Position numbers and translations under genes: made by a program. A DNA stretch of 33,351 nucleotides from Candidatus Obscuribacterales bacterium (GTDB lineage: Bacteria > Cyanobacteriota > Vampirovibrionia > Obscuribacterales > Obscuribacteraceae), in assembly GCA_021732565.1 (NCBI GenBank), contig JAKFUT010000240.1:1-33351 (forward strand). Reading direction: 5' to 3'. A model generated the notes under the pieces. It worked only from the letters and a program-made list of their open reading frames with translations, searched no databases and was not told the DNA's origin. Below, one piece after another: positions 1-9,165 of this stretch (positions are counted from its first letter, which is position 1; the number at the start of each line of letters is the position of its first letter).

Positions 1-75
1 GCCTCAAGTAAAATCTGCCGAAAATAACAGTAAAGAGGACATAAAGCCCCGAGGGACTAGACCCGGCTTCAAAAT

Positions 76-726
76 TCACAAGTAGAGCTTCCCCTGGCTG
101 ACAACCCAGGCATCACGCTGATCTTCATCTTCATACCATCGTCTCGGTAAATCCGTGCCACCGTATGGAGGCAGCAAAGATGTTTCCAGAGGAACTTCCA
201 ACCGGTGCCTAATTGAAGCGACTTGAGCGCGCTGTGGCGCGAAACGAGTGGCTAGCGCGGACGAGGCGACGGAACCGCAGGGAGGTCTTTCAGTTGCAAG
301 TCCGCGTTCAAGCACGACAACCGACGAATCGGGTTCAAAAGTTGCTTCCCTCAGCACAGCACCCACTAGAGCTGTAGACACTTCGTCTCGATCATGGCTG
401 TCGCCAAAATTGCTAAACAAAGGTATCTGTCGATCATAATAGCGAGGATGCGCTTCTACCCATCGACCGTTCAATAGTAACCAGCTGCCAGCGGACCAAA
501 CTCTTAATACCAGCCATTCTTCCAGATACAATTCACTGCCGCACAGCTGCAATCCAAAAAAACCGGGGCCGCCCATTCCGTAGGTACCAAGCTGCGAACT
601 CCACTGAAGCACGCGCCGGTTCAGTATTCGCGCAGTACCACCGGCTTGTAGTAGCACTGGCGGTGCCGCCTCCTCCCAATCGCCTTCAGAACAACGGGCG
701 ATAACCGGTGGTCTCTCCGGCAACAT
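76..726 (-). CDS. Hypothetical protein coupled to rarA
   Basis: A 216-residue protein that I do not recognise. It is Trp-, Leu- and Arg-rich with no signal peptide, no membrane segment and no known motif that I can see; residues 25-100 alternate hydrophobic and aromatic residues as in a beta-rich soluble domain. The ATG follows the rarA stop codon with no gap (TAA ATG), and a strong ribosome-binding site (GGAGGA) lies inside the last rarA codons. That makes this a real, translationally coupled gene rather than a shadow reading frame. The coupling suggests co-expression with rarA but says nothing about shared function. The 75 bases downstream contain only a weak 5-bp stem (AAGCC/GGCTT), so I do not call a terminator. 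Confidence 0.7.
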   Translation of the reverse strand: MLPERPPVIARCSEGDWEEAAPPVLLQAGGTARILNRRVLQWSSQLGTYGMGGPGFFGLQLCGSELYLEEWLVLRVWSAGSWLLLNGRWVEAHPRYYDRQIPLFSNFGDSHDRDEVSTALVGAVLREATFEPDSSVVVLERGLATERPPCGSVASSALATRFAPQRAQVASIRHRLEVPLETSLLPPYGGTDLPRRWYEDEDQRDAWVVSQGKLYL

Positions 727-2025
727 TTAGTCCTCCGGTAAAGAGCGTTCCTGCCCTTGTTTCAACTTGCGCAATTTGCCTTCAAACCCGCGAGCACTCG
801 GCTCAAAATACCGCCTGTCGCTCAACTCGGTGGGCAGACATTGCATGTCCGCTACACCTTCCTTAAAATCATGAGCATACTTATAGCCCTTACTATAGCC
901 AATATCTTTCATAAGTGATGTGGGCGCGTTTCGCAAGTGCAATGGCACGGGATATTGCAGGGTATTATGAGCATCGGCCGCAGCTGCATTATAAGCGCGG
1001 TATACGGCGTTCGACTTTGGACAGTAGGAAAGAAATACCACCGATTGAGCCAATGCCAGTTTCCCTTCCGGCATCCCTATCAGGTCGACCGCATGCATAG
1101 CGGCCACTGTTTGTTCAAGAGCCTGAGGGTGTGCCAGCCCGATATCTTCCGAAGCAAACCGCACTAATCGGCGGGCAATAAACATTGGATCTTCTCCCGC
1201 CTCCAGCATTCGAGCAAGCCAATACAAACCGGCATCAGGATCAGAATTGCGAATTGACTTATGCAATGCAGAGACGAGATTGTAGTGGTGTTCTCCTGTC
1301 TTATCGTATTTCAATACCGCTTGTTGAACGGCGTCTTTGATGTGTTCTTCCGTGGCAGTCTTAATACCACGTCGTTTCAAAACACCGGCAAGCAGCTCCA
1401 AACTATTCAGAGCCGTGCGCGCATCGCCGGACGAATAGACAGCAATTCCTCGTAATATGTCATCTTCAATCTCGAGTCCCAGTCGGCCAAGACCGCGCTC
1501 ACTGTCATCCACGGCCCGTCGCAAAATTGCACCGACATGATCGATTGTCAGTTCTTCCAGCACGAAAACCTTCAGCCGTGATAACAGGGCTGAATTCAAT
1601 TCAAAAGAAGGATTTTCTGTCGTGGCACCGATTAATACTATGGTCCCGCTTTCCACATATGGAAGAAATGCATCTTGCTGCGCTCTGTTGAATCGGTGTA
1701 TTTCATCAACAAACAAAATAGTACGCTTGCCACCAAAGTTAAAATGCGCCTCGGCTTCAGACATTACGCCCTTAATTTCTTTTATCCCCGAGGTTACCGC
1801 TGAAAAGGCGATCCATACTCCGTCAGTGCGAGATGCCAGCAGTCGAGCCAGAGTGGTTTTGCCCGTTCCCGGTGGTCCCCACAAAATGAACGAGGGGATC
1901 TCATCGGCTTCAATAATCTGCCGCAACAGACTTCCCGGAGCCAGCAAGCGTTCTTGCCCGACAAACTCATCGAGTGTTGCCGGCCGCATTCGTTCAGCTA
2001 GCGGAATTTGTTGTGTTTTCGCCAT
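727..2025 (-). CDS. rarA: Replication-associated recombination protein A (AAA+ ATPase)
   Basis: A 432-residue RarA/MgsA/WRNIP1-family AAA+ ATPase, close to the usual family length. It acts in the cytoplasm at stalled replication forks with RecA and SSB. Visible motifs are Walker [10 protein letters not shown] (about residues 50-58), Walker [11 protein letters not shown] (104-113), sensor 1 GATTENPSF (133-141) and the arginine-finger segment SRLKVF (about 149-154). The C-terminal half has the family's helical tetramerisation region, including [13 protein letters not shown] and [11 protein letters not shown]. The ATG at 2025 gives an N-terminus starting [15 protein letters not shown], which fits the family pattern of PLAxRMRP a few residues from the start. 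It is divergent from recD2 and coupled to the downstream hypothetical gene. Function is clear from the motifs. Confidence 0.97.
   Translation of the reverse strand: MAKTQQIPLAERMRPATLDEFVGQERLLAPGSLLRQIIEADEIPSFILWGPPGTGKTTLARLLASRTDGVWIAFSAVTSGIKEIKGVMSEAEAHFNFGGKRTILFVDEIHRFNRAQQDAFLPYVESGTIVLIGATTENPSFELNSALLSRLKVFVLEELTIDHVGAILRRAVDDSERGLGRLGLEIEDDILRGIAVYSSGDARTALNSLELLAGVLKRRGIKTATEEHIKDAVQQAVLKYDKTGEHHYNLVSALHKSIRNSDPDAGLYWLARMLEAGEDPMFIARRLVRFASEDIGLAHPQALEQTVAAMHAVDLIGMPEGKLALAQSVVFLSYCPKSNAVYRAYNAAAADAHNTLQYPVPLHLRNAPTSLMKDIGYSKGYKYAHDFKEGVADMQCLPTELSDRRYFEPSARGFEGKLRKLKQGQERSLPED
731..736 (-). promoter_or_regulatory. Ribosome-binding site inside the rarA 3' end
   Basis: GGAGGA on the minus strand lies within the final Glu-Asp codons of rarA. 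It is followed by the TAA stop and, directly after, the ATG of the downstream gene. This fixes the downstream start and implies reinitiation or coupled translation. Confidence 0.65.
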
Positions 2026-2322
2026 ATTTGCCTGAGGACTCTACTGCGCGGCAACCTTCCGCGAAGTAATTCTCCGCTCATTATTTTAGCCCCGCGTTAA
2101 AGAAATTGCATGGCCGAGTTCAATCGGACAAGTGAGTGTACACTTGAGTAAAAAGCTAGTGGTTCCTTTTTGCATCCTTTGCATGCCGTGCCTGTCAACA
2201 CAAGCACCTGCGCCCGCTCACGAATGCCATTCAGACATGAGAGCGCCACAAAATCGACAGCTTCGAGCAGTGCATCCAATGTGCACCCAATAGATATCCA
2301 ATCAATACCCGGGTAACATTTA
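2026..2322. other. Divergent intergenic region rarA/recD2
   Basis: This 297-bp spacer lies between two divergent genes and must hold both promoters. An AT-rich stretch on the minus strand (around 2080-2095, AAAATAAT) could be the rarA -10 region, but I see no convincing -35 partner. A 60-codon reading frame on the minus strand here looks non-coding. Confidence 0.4.
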
Positions 2323-4578
2323 ATGGAACCGTCGGCAACTTACCGAAATAATTCCGGTAGCAGCACTGGTTTAACATCTACACCATCACGGGTTTCAGAG
2401 GCGAAAGACAGCGATCGCGTCAGCGGCGCCGTAGAGCGCGTAACCTTCCATAGTGAAGATAGTGGATTCTGCGTACTGCGAGTGAAGGTAAGAGGTCATC
2501 GCGAGTTAGTGACCGTTGTCGGCAATGCGGGGTCGGTTTCCGCAGGCGAATATGTCGAGTGCGAAGGAGAGTGGATAAACGATTCCAAGCATGGAATGCA
2601 ATTCAAGTCGCGCAAATTGGCAGTAGTGCCACCAACCACCGTAGACGGTATTGAGAAGTACCTGGGTTCGGGTATGATTCGTGGCATAGGCCCGCATTTT
2701 GCCAAACAACTTGTAAAAGCATTTGGTGTTGATGTTTTTGAAGTCATAGAAACAAAGCCCCAAAGGTTATTAGACTTGCCGGGCATCGGCAGAAAACGAT
2801 TGGATAGTGTCATTGCCGGTTGGTCCGAGCAAAAAGCGGTTCGTTCAATCATGGTGTTCTTGCAATCGTACGGTGTTGGCACATCTCGTGCGGTTCGCAT
2901 TTATAAAACCTACGGTGAAGAAGCCGTCGCAAAGGTCACTGAAAATCCCTATCGGTTGGCGCTGGATATAAATGGAATAGGATTCAAAACAGCCGACGCA
3001 CTAGCTCAGCGCCTGGGAATACCAAAAGAATCGCCGGCTCGAGCCGGAGCCGGTATAAGGCATATGCTGCAGGAGCTTTCCGGTAGAGGACATTGCGCTT
3101 GCACCAGCTCCAGTCTCGTTGACACCACTGCCACGGCGCTGGAGATTTCATCTGCCATTGTCGAATCGGCTCTGGCAGATGAAATCGGCTCAGGCGGAGT
3201 AATCAGCGAACCAAGAGAAGAAGATAACTGGATATTCCTGCCAGCTCTTCACCGAGCCGAGCAAGGAGTGGCACGACAGCTGGTTCGACTGGCCAGGGGG
3301 AAAACCGCGTGGGCGGGGATTAATGCCGAAGAAGCAATTCCGCTGGTTGAGAAGGAAACGGGCTTGCAACTTTCCAAGTCCCAGCGTCAAGCCGTATCCA
3401 CGGCGCTGACAAGCAAGTTACTGGTTATAACCGGGGGGCCGGGCGTCGGCAAAACCACCATTGTAAATACCATTCTCAAAATCATCACTCAAACTGATGC
3501 GTCAGTTTTGCTTTGCGCACCAACCGGCAGAGCAGCCAAGCGTTTAGGAGAGTCGACCGGACTGGAAGCGAAGACGATCCACCGTTTGCTTGAATTCGAT
3601 CCACGTCAGGGTGGCTTCAAGCGTAATAAGGAGAATCCTTTAGAAGCCGATTTACTGGTTGTAGATGAATCGTCCATGATCGACATTGTGTTGATGAATC
3701 AGCTTCTCAATGCAATACCGTCAACGACATCGGTTTTGTTTGTGGGCGATGTGGATCAGCTGCCCTCAGTGGGTCCGGGCAACGTGCTTTCTGACATGAT
3801 CGGTTCGGAGACGTTACCGGTGGTGCGCCTAACCGAGATCTTCCGGCAGGCGGCCTCCTCAAAAATCATCGTGAATGCCCACCGCATCAATCAAGGACAG
3901 ATGCCCTTAGTACCTGAAGATAAATCTCTCAGCGACTTCTATTTCATTGCCTGCGAGACGCCTGAAGAAATCATGGCGAAGATGATGCAGGTAATTTGCA
4001 CTAGAATACCGGAGAGATTCGGATTCGACCCTCTCCATGACGTGCAAGTGCTTACGCCTATGAATAGAGGCGGGCTTGGCAGCAGAGCCTTGAACGTTGA
4101 GCTGCAGAAACGACTGAATCTCGACGAGAGCCCGGCCATCTCACGTTTTGGTTGGTCGTATAAGCGTGGCGACAAAGTGATACAAACGCAAAACAACTAC
4201 GACAAAGAGGTTTTCAACGGCGATATCGGCACCATTCTCAGTGTCGACACCGAAGAAGCCAAACTCATAATCGTTTTTGAAGGGCGCGAAATTGAATACG
4301 ATGCCAGCGACCTCGATGAAGTGCTTCCCGCTTACGCGGTATCGATTCACAAGTCTCAGGGCTCTGAATATCCTGCAGTGGTGATTCCGATTGCCACTCA
4401 GCACTTCATGATGCTGGAACGAAATTTGCTCTATACCGGCGTCACTAGAGGCAAAAAGCTCGTTGTGGTGATTGGACAGAAGAAAGCACTGTACATGGCA
4501 ATCAACAACATTCGCTCATCAACTCGACTAACCGCGCTCAAGGAGCGAATACGACAATTGTTCGACCTGGCATTTTGA
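2323..4578 (+). CDS. recD2: RecD2-type ATP-dependent DNA helicase
   Basis: A 751-residue SF1B 5'-3' DNA helicase of the RecD2 class (RecD-like, independent of RecBC), used in repair and replication-fork processing. The N-terminal OB-like domain starts near residue 33 (VSGAVERVTFHSEDSGFCVL). Helix-hairpin-helix segments follow at about 115-165 (GIGPHFA, LPGIGRKRL) and 217-225 (GIGFKTAD). The motor begins at Walker A GGPGVGKTT (371-379), with motif Ia CAPTGRAAKRL (398-408), Walker B VVDESSMID (446-454), motif III FVGDVDQLPSVGPGN (473-487), motif V SIHKSQGSEYPAVV (674-687) and motif VI LLYTGVTRGKK (702-712). The first ~30 residues are low-complexity and the ATG at 2323 has no good ribosome-binding site, so the true start could be slightly further in. 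Confidence 0.96.
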   Translation: MEPSATYRNNSGSSTGLTSTPSRVSEAKDSDRVSGAVERVTFHSEDSGFCVLRVKVRGHRELVTVVGNAGSVSAGEYVECEGEWINDSKHGMQFKSRKLAVVPPTTVDGIEKYLGSGMIRGIGPHFAKQLVKAFGVDVFEVIETKPQRLLDLPGIGRKRLDSVIAGWSEQKAVRSIMVFLQSYGVGTSRAVRIYKTYGEEAVAKVTENPYRLALDINGIGFKTADALAQRLGIPKESPARAGAGIRHMLQELSGRGHCACTSSSLVDTTATALEISSAIVESALADEIGSGGVISEPREEDNWIFLPALHRAEQGVARQLVRLARGKTAWAGINAEEAIPLVEKETGLQLSKSQRQAVSTALTSKLLVITGGPGVGKTTIVNTILKIITQTDASVLLCAPTGRAAKRLGESTGLEAKTIHRLLEFDPRQGGFKRNKENPLEADLLVVDESSMIDIVLMNQLLNAIPSTTSVLFVGDVDQLPSVGPGNVLSDMIGSETLPVVRLTEIFRQAASSKIIVNAHRINQGQMPLVPEDKSLSDFYFIACETPEEIMAKMMQVICTRIPERFGFDPLHDVQVLTPMNRGGLGSRALNVELQKRLNLDESPAISRFGWSYKRGDKVIQTQNNYDKEVFNGDIGTILSVDTEEAKLIIVFEGREIEYDASDLDEVLPAYAVSIHKSQGSEYPAVVIPIATQHFMMLERNLLYTGVTRGKKLVVVIGQKKALYMAINNIRSSTRLTALKERIRQLFDLAF

Positions 4579-4619
4579 GCCAAAACTAATCGCGACGTTT
4601 AGCCGGATTAGCACGACTG

Positions 4620-5609
4620 CTATCGATCGAAGAAAAATTTTCCCACAGGAAGATGTCGATTGCCCTCTTCGCGGTGTAAAAGCACGTAGCCCTTGCCCGC
4701 CCCGAAACAATGGAAAAAGACTTCCCAGTAGGGTTCATCTTTCTTCGCTGAAGTGTCCCAGAAAGAGTAATTCTTGGAAAAGCTCGTCTTCTCGCGATGG
4801 AGATGATGTCCCTTCTTATCGAAAAAGTCTATATCACCGCCAAGCCGATCAGCCGGCGGAGGTTTCCCCGCCATTCTGTAGCGGTCAGGTATTTGGAGAA
4901 CAAATTGCCAGGCGGGGTACGGGTACAGGTGTCTCCCTCGTTCTTGTATCCAATGTGGTAATCCACCGATTTTGATTTCGCCGTAGATTTCCTCCTCCGG
5001 GGCTTCCGCATAAGAGGGGTTCGGTGGAAAGTACGTTGCGTAACCGAGAGGACTTTTGTCTGTTCCCGTTTTCCATTCGATAACCCTTGCTTCGGGAATC
5101 GGCCAATTGGCGTTTACCGGCAGCTCCGCCAGACGGGAATCGAGTTGGTCAGCATTTAGCAGCACCACCGAGCCAGGCCCGTCGGCACCGTAGTGGTGCC
5201 AACAAGCCCCACCCCCTCTGGTAGGCGGCTTCGGTCCCGGCATGGCGTCAGGAAACCGTTCCAGATCGCTCTCTAAAGTGTTGCAAAGAAAAACCAACAT
5301 CACTCTTCCCGTCCGTCCAAGGTCTAATCGCTCCGAATGGTGGGAAAGCTGTGCCAACAAGGACATAGCTTGGCCGCACCCCTTACATACCGGCCAATGC
5401 TTCGAACCGTAAGGCAAGCCAAACGGCACACCGCCGAATTTATCCTCGAGCTTAGTTTGCTTTGGCAGGAGCATCGAAAGAACCGGAAAGAAGTACTTAA
5501 ACTGATTTATCTTCGTTGATGCTAGCGCCCTGTCTGACGTAAAGAATTGCAGCGATGAAATCGCAAATCCTATTCGCAACAATTCTCGACGACTCAACTT
5601 CATATTCAC
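4620..5609 (-). CDS. DUF1963 (YwqG-like) protein with possible Tat signal
   Basis: A 329-residue protein. The N-terminus carries twin arginines at 7-8 (SRRELLR) followed by a moderately hydrophobic stretch to about residue 30 ending in ALAS, which resembles a Tat signal; the hydrophobic core is weak, so export is only probable. The rest resembles DUF1963/YwqG: KFGGVPFGLP (57-66), a CxxC followed by a Met-Leu-Gln stretch (CKGCGQAMSLLAQL, 75-88), KIGGLPHWIQ (213-222) and a C-terminal GKGYVLLHR. The paired GG-P motifs are the family hallmark. The biochemical role of this family is not established. The start is GTG at 5609 or the ATG two codons in; neither has a clear ribosome-binding site. It is convergent with recD2 across a 41-bp gap. 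Confidence 0.8.
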   Translation of the reverse strand: MNMKLSRRELLRIGFAISSLQFFTSDRALASTKINQFKYFFPVLSMLLPKQTKLEDKFGGVPFGLPYGSKHWPVCKGCGQAMSLLAQLSHHSERLDLGRTGRVMLVFLCNTLESDLERFPDAMPGPKPPTRGGGACWHHYGADGPGSVVLLNADQLDSRLAELPVNANWPIPEARVIEWKTGTDKSPLGYATYFPPNPSYAEAPEEEIYGEIKIGGLPHWIQERGRHLYPYPAWQFVLQIPDRYRMAGKPPPADRLGGDIDFFDKKGHHLHREKTSFSKNYSFWDTSAKKDEPYWEVFFHCFGAGKGYVLLHREEGNRHLPVGKFFFDR

Positions 5610-5764
5610 GTTTTGTGACGGAGGGTTATTCTAGCACCACTTTATCGTTGCGCGTATCCATTCGCGTACACAGTTGACCACAAATCGGCAACGCAGAGAT
5701 TGTTGATTGAGTGAAGCGACATCTGATTTCACAGCCAGAAGCGTTGCGTGGTATCACTGTGCGA

Positions 5765-7705
5765 CTAGCGCAAAATATCCAGTGCTTGTCGGGGCACTGA
5801 TGCTGCAGGTTCGCGGGCAAGCTGTTCCTCGTAGTAACGCTTCAGCTGCTCACGCAACTCGTTGAACTTGCGCAGTTCCCGGAGCGGCTCGATGTAAGTT
5901 CTATCCAGGTTATCCTTGCTTCGCCACAGCCGCATGGCATCGTTGCTTGCTCCTGAACGCGCACCAGCGATGCAGATCTTAGAAATCCACTCTGGAAGTT
6001 CTGATGGCTGCAATCGTTTGCGCGCTTCAGGAAATAGGCGCTCTGCTGCTTGCCAGTTATTCAATGAAATTTGAGCTTCCATAAGGGTGAATGAGGCTAT
6101 TTGCTTCTGCTCGGCGTCAGTGAGTTTTTGCCTCGCCTCTTCCAGAATGAGAATCGCCTGGCTATTCTCATTGTTTCGAGTCATCACCCAGCCCAGGCGC
6201 AACAAGCGAGTAGGATTAGTATCGGCAATCACTTTTAAATCTTGCCATAGTTTTCCTCGGGCTTGCTCAGGGCAACGTTGGCACATATTCATGAGCACAT
6301 GTTCTTCACGATAATCCCAATCTTTTTGCTCTTTCAAGAATTGCCACACGAAAGGTTCATCATATTTCAGTGCATCAGGGTCAACATTCGTAATTTCGTT
6401 AACGATTCTACCTCTCAGCGCGGCGGAGTTTGTTTGTTCGAACTGGCTCCAGAGAAATTTCCGCGATACATCAGTATTGCCGTTTCGGCGAAGAAAGCGA
6501 CTGTAGTCGCTCAACACCATCATGCGAACCATAATCTGCGCATCGTCTACAGTTGGTCGCAGTTTAGATACATCCATAGCCTTAACCAGTGATTGGTAGG
6601 CCTGCCGTTCATCGTTGCGCCCAAGATAATAACGTGTTCGCCCGAGCCAATATTGCGGGTCATTTTCGTTAACCTTCTCCGCCTGTTTTATCTTCTGCTC
6701 CAGTGGATGCAATTGTGTTGCAGCCTGTATTTGACCGGCAAATTGTGTCAGGGCGAATGAGGGCATTGGTCCGGGATATGCGCGCTGGAGTTCCAGCAGC
6801 AGCGTCTGCGCTTTGGTAGACTTTCCCTGCGCCTGATAGCACTGAGCCAGCATCTGCTTGCACGCCATACGCAAGTACTTTTCCATGGTCTGCCTTTGAG
6901 GCGGCCCGAGTGACGAGCATTTTTTCATGTACTCCACCATCCGTTTCTCATCTTCAGATGTGTACGGTTGAGATAGCGATAACTCTAGATAGCGCTGGCA
7001 AAGAGCAGAAAACCTCGTCTCAAGGATGCTCGAAACTTGCCAGCTATCAAAGGCGAGGTGTGGCTTGTAAACATCAAACAACCAGAGAAGATCGGGCTTG
7101 GCTTGTCCAAGTTTCACCGCCGCTACGTATCGACGCACCCTATCAATATCCGGAGTTTTGCGCACGTCGGCTTCCAACTCATGCAATAGTGACTGCTCTC
7201 TCTTTGCTTTGTGCGCTGCGCCCGCCCGTAGTCCTGTCCAATAATCCGCATTGTGTGCCGCCAGTAATTTCAACCAGGCATCAGTCTTTTCGTAGGATTG
7301 ATTGCGCGAGATCTCGTCCACCAGCACATACCCCCAGCCTGGCTCTGCTTCTGGAAAGCGTTCGACAAACGAGGTTGCCAGCTTCCATTGCTTACGACCG
7401 ATAAGGAAGTTCGCCATGTGCGAAAGATCGGATTTTTCAGCACGATTCTTTTCATTAGCCAGGCTGGACAATGCCTTTGATATCAGTGCAGGATCATCAG
7501 CGCGAGAAGCCGCGTCGAAGGCTTTAATCCATTCACTTTGAGCAGCTTTCAGTGGCAAATTACCATACGACTGCACCACCGCTGCCAGACCTCGTGCCTC
7601 GATGTCATTACACACTTGCTTGTCGATTTCATACCAGCCATCCTTAGCTGGAGCCGGAGGACTTAGAAGAAGGCTTGCCAAAAGCGCTAAAGCTGTTTTC
7701 CGCAT
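5765..7705 (-). CDS. Secreted TPR-repeat superhelical protein
   Basis: About 646 residues. The reading frame can be extended to a TTG, but the ATG at 7705 gives a textbook signal peptide: MRK, then a hydrophobic core (TALALLASLLLS), then a PAPAKDG cleavage region. The mature part is entirely helical, with degenerate TPR-like repeats through most of the length. Examples are the ACKQMLAQCYQAQGKSTKAQ, YWLGRTRYYLGRNDERQA and LMEAQISLNNWQAAERLF segments. The general plan resembles a periplasmic or extracellular protein-interaction scaffold; no catalytic domain is visible. It stands alone on the minus strand, divergent from the kinase relic. The specific function is unknown. Confidence 0.8.
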   Translation of the reverse strand: MRKTALALLASLLLSPPAPAKDGWYEIDKQVCNDIEARGLAAVVQSYGNLPLKAAQSEWIKAFDAASRADDPALISKALSSLANEKNRAEKSDLSHMANFLIGRKQWKLATSFVERFPEAEPGWGYVLVDEISRNQSYEKTDAWLKLLAAHNADYWTGLRAGAAHKAKREQSLLHELEADVRKTPDIDRVRRYVAAVKLGQAKPDLLWLFDVYKPHLAFDSWQVSSILETRFSALCQRYLELSLSQPYTSEDEKRMVEYMKKCSSLGPPQRQTMEKYLRMACKQMLAQCYQAQGKSTKAQTLLLELQRAYPGPMPSFALTQFAGQIQAATQLHPLEQKIKQAEKVNENDPQYWLGRTRYYLGRNDERQAYQSLVKAMDVSKLRPTVDDAQIMVRMMVLSDYSRFLRRNGNTDVSRKFLWSQFEQTNSAALRGRIVNEITNVDPDALKYDEPFVWQFLKEQKDWDYREEHVLMNMCQRCPEQARGKLWQDLKVIADTNPTRLLRLGWVMTRNNENSQAILILEEARQKLTDAEQKQIASFTLMEAQISLNNWQAAERLFPEARKRLQPSELPEWISKICIAGARSGASNDAMRLWRSKDNLDRTYIEPLRELRKFNELREQLKRYYEEQLAREPAASVPRQALDILR

Positions 7706-7719
7706 CTCTGCCAACCTGT

Positions 7720-8482
7720 ATGATTTGCCTTGACCAGCTTACCATCAACAAAAATATTGTGCGTGTACACGCCTTTGGAGTAGGCTATATCTGTTTGGAA
7801 CTGGAACAGAGAATATTTGTGGAAGACAACTCAGGTGCCCATTCTAATCAGCTGAAGGTCGGCACATGCTTTGAAGGCAAGTATACGATTACTGGCTTGC
7901 TCGGTCAGGGAGGAATGTCCTCGGTATACCTGGCTCGGCATGAAATTCTTTCGCAAGACGTGGCGATAAAAGTGCTTCATCCTGTTCAAGTATAACGATT
8001 ACACAAATTCAACGTTTCAGACATGAAGCACAGACGCTAGGTTGCTTAATGAAGTTGCCGCAGCAGAGGTACTCGAATATTAAAGAGGTAGAAGGGAACT
8101 CACCAACTAGCGCAGGAGATAGTTGACTCAAACAACCACCAAACTGAGTCCAGAAGCTCGCAGCAGACGACGTATTCAAAATGCTGCATTTTTCCTTGCG
8201 GCAGTTGTGCTGGCAATGGGGAGTGGGTTTATCTATGCTAATTATTTGCACGCCCCTCTATCAACAGTGCCGGCAAAACCGCCTTGCCAATTTCAAAGCA
8301 GCCCGGGTCCAAAGGACAAGAACAGATTTTAGAGCGGGATTCCCTCACACCAATCGAGTCGGCGATGAGTAAACTGGAGGGTTTGAAGAAAGCAGGCACA
8401 TCAAATTCCGCTTTGTGCGGTGCGTATCGCACGCCTGGACAATTGCTACCGAGAGCTTAACGAACAAGAGCTTGAATACTGA
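7720..8482 (+). pseudogene. Eroded Hanks-type Ser/Thr protein kinase
   Basis: An open stretch from 7720 to 7995 encodes a kinase N-lobe: the glycine-rich loop LLGQGGMSSVYLARH and the VAIKVLHP segment with the catalytic Lys. It then hits a stop. In another frame from about 7997 the next piece of a kinase appears (ITQIQRFRHEAQTLG, matching the alpha-C helix with its Glu), which again stops near 8125. A third segment from 8123 has a basic stretch and a transmembrane helix (FFLAAVVLAMGSGFIYANY), the usual order after a kinase domain in membrane-anchored kinases. Around 8420-8482 another frame reads VRIARLDNCYRELNEQELEY, a TPR-like tail. The catalytic loop (HRDLKPxN) and DFG are absent, so most of the kinase domain has been deleted. 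I infer a dead gene with a large deletion and several frameshifts. Confidence 0.65.
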
Positions 8483-8701
8483 AGTCCATAGATCAACCTT
8501 CGATGATCACGGTTAAGCAAGAGCTGCTCTCACAATGTGAGCAAGACAGTAAATTGATCAACACCAAGAATTGATCGGACAAAGGTTGTGAATCAGGGCA
8601 AGGCATCTCTGCCCCGGAGAAATAGGATAGCCGCTTACAGTAGAGCCCTGAATTGGTTTGCGACGCCAGCATCGCAAAAGCCAGAGGCGGTCTCTGGACT
8701 T

Positions 8702-8727
8702 GCCCATCCCCCGTCCGGGGGATGGGC
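8702..8727. repeat. Perfect inverted repeat (hairpin) without T-tract
   Basis: GCCCATCCCCC (8702-8712) pairs with GGGGGATGGGC (8717-8727) over a 4-base loop. No T-run follows on either strand, so it does not look like an intrinsic terminator. It resembles in style the palindrome at 28837-28871, although the sequences differ. Confidence 0.7.
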
Positions 8728-8865
8728 GGATACCTCGGTACCCGGAATCCCATAACGTCTTAGCTGGATGTACAACCACACTTTATCCGTAATACCATTC
8801 TAAGTACGGGCGATGAAAGAGCCGCTGGTCCTGAGGCCCGACAAACTTTGCTGGCGCGAGTCCGC

Positions 8866-8909
8866 GTGAGGTCCAATTCTATTAAAGTAGAACTGGACCT
8901 CACTTTTTG
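8866..8909 (+). terminator. Intrinsic terminator
   Basis: GTGAGGTCCAATTCTA (8866-8881) and TAGAACTGGACCTCAC (8888-8903) form a 16-bp stem with one G-U pair and a 6-base loop, followed directly by TTTTTG. The T-tract is on the plus strand, so it would end transcription from the eroded kinase gene upstream, although it lies about 380 bases past the last recognisable piece of that gene. Confidence 0.75.
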
Positions 8910-9165
8910 TTGCCGAAAAGCCCCGATTGTTGTCTCTGCCCTAATCTGATTGTGCTTGACGAAGAAAAAAGGGCATAACAGCATTGGGCCACTAAAGGGC
9001 ATAACACCCATCACAAGATCAACCTGGTCCGGTGGAAACCACCAACTGATAAGTGCATGCAGCGCAGGCAGAGCGGTTGAGTCGTTTTGCTCCTTTGGCG
9101 TTAGACACCCGAACTGACTACATCTTCAGACAAGCATTTTATGGAATAAATAAGGAGGCAAGCGC

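Larger units (their letters stand above)
8483..9165. other. Gene-free stretch with two hairpins and a short direct repeat
   Basis: I find no credible gene here. It contains a perfect 11-bp-stem hairpin (8702-8727), a terminator-like hairpin (8866-8909) and a 13-bp direct repeat AAAGGGCATAACA at 8968-8980 and 8994-9006. The promoter of the gene starting at 9166 should lie in the last 150 bases; TTGACG at 8956 is a possible -35 box but has no good -10 partner. Confidence 0.5.

Noticed and set aside
2097..2279. 60-codon minus-strand frame between rarA and recD2
   Set aside because: Starts without a ribosome-binding site, has no recognisable motif and lies in the space needed for the divergent promoters.
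6910..7404. 164-codon plus-strand frame opposite the TPR protein
   Set aside because: Antisense shadow; composition is unlike a protein and the TPR gene is well supported.
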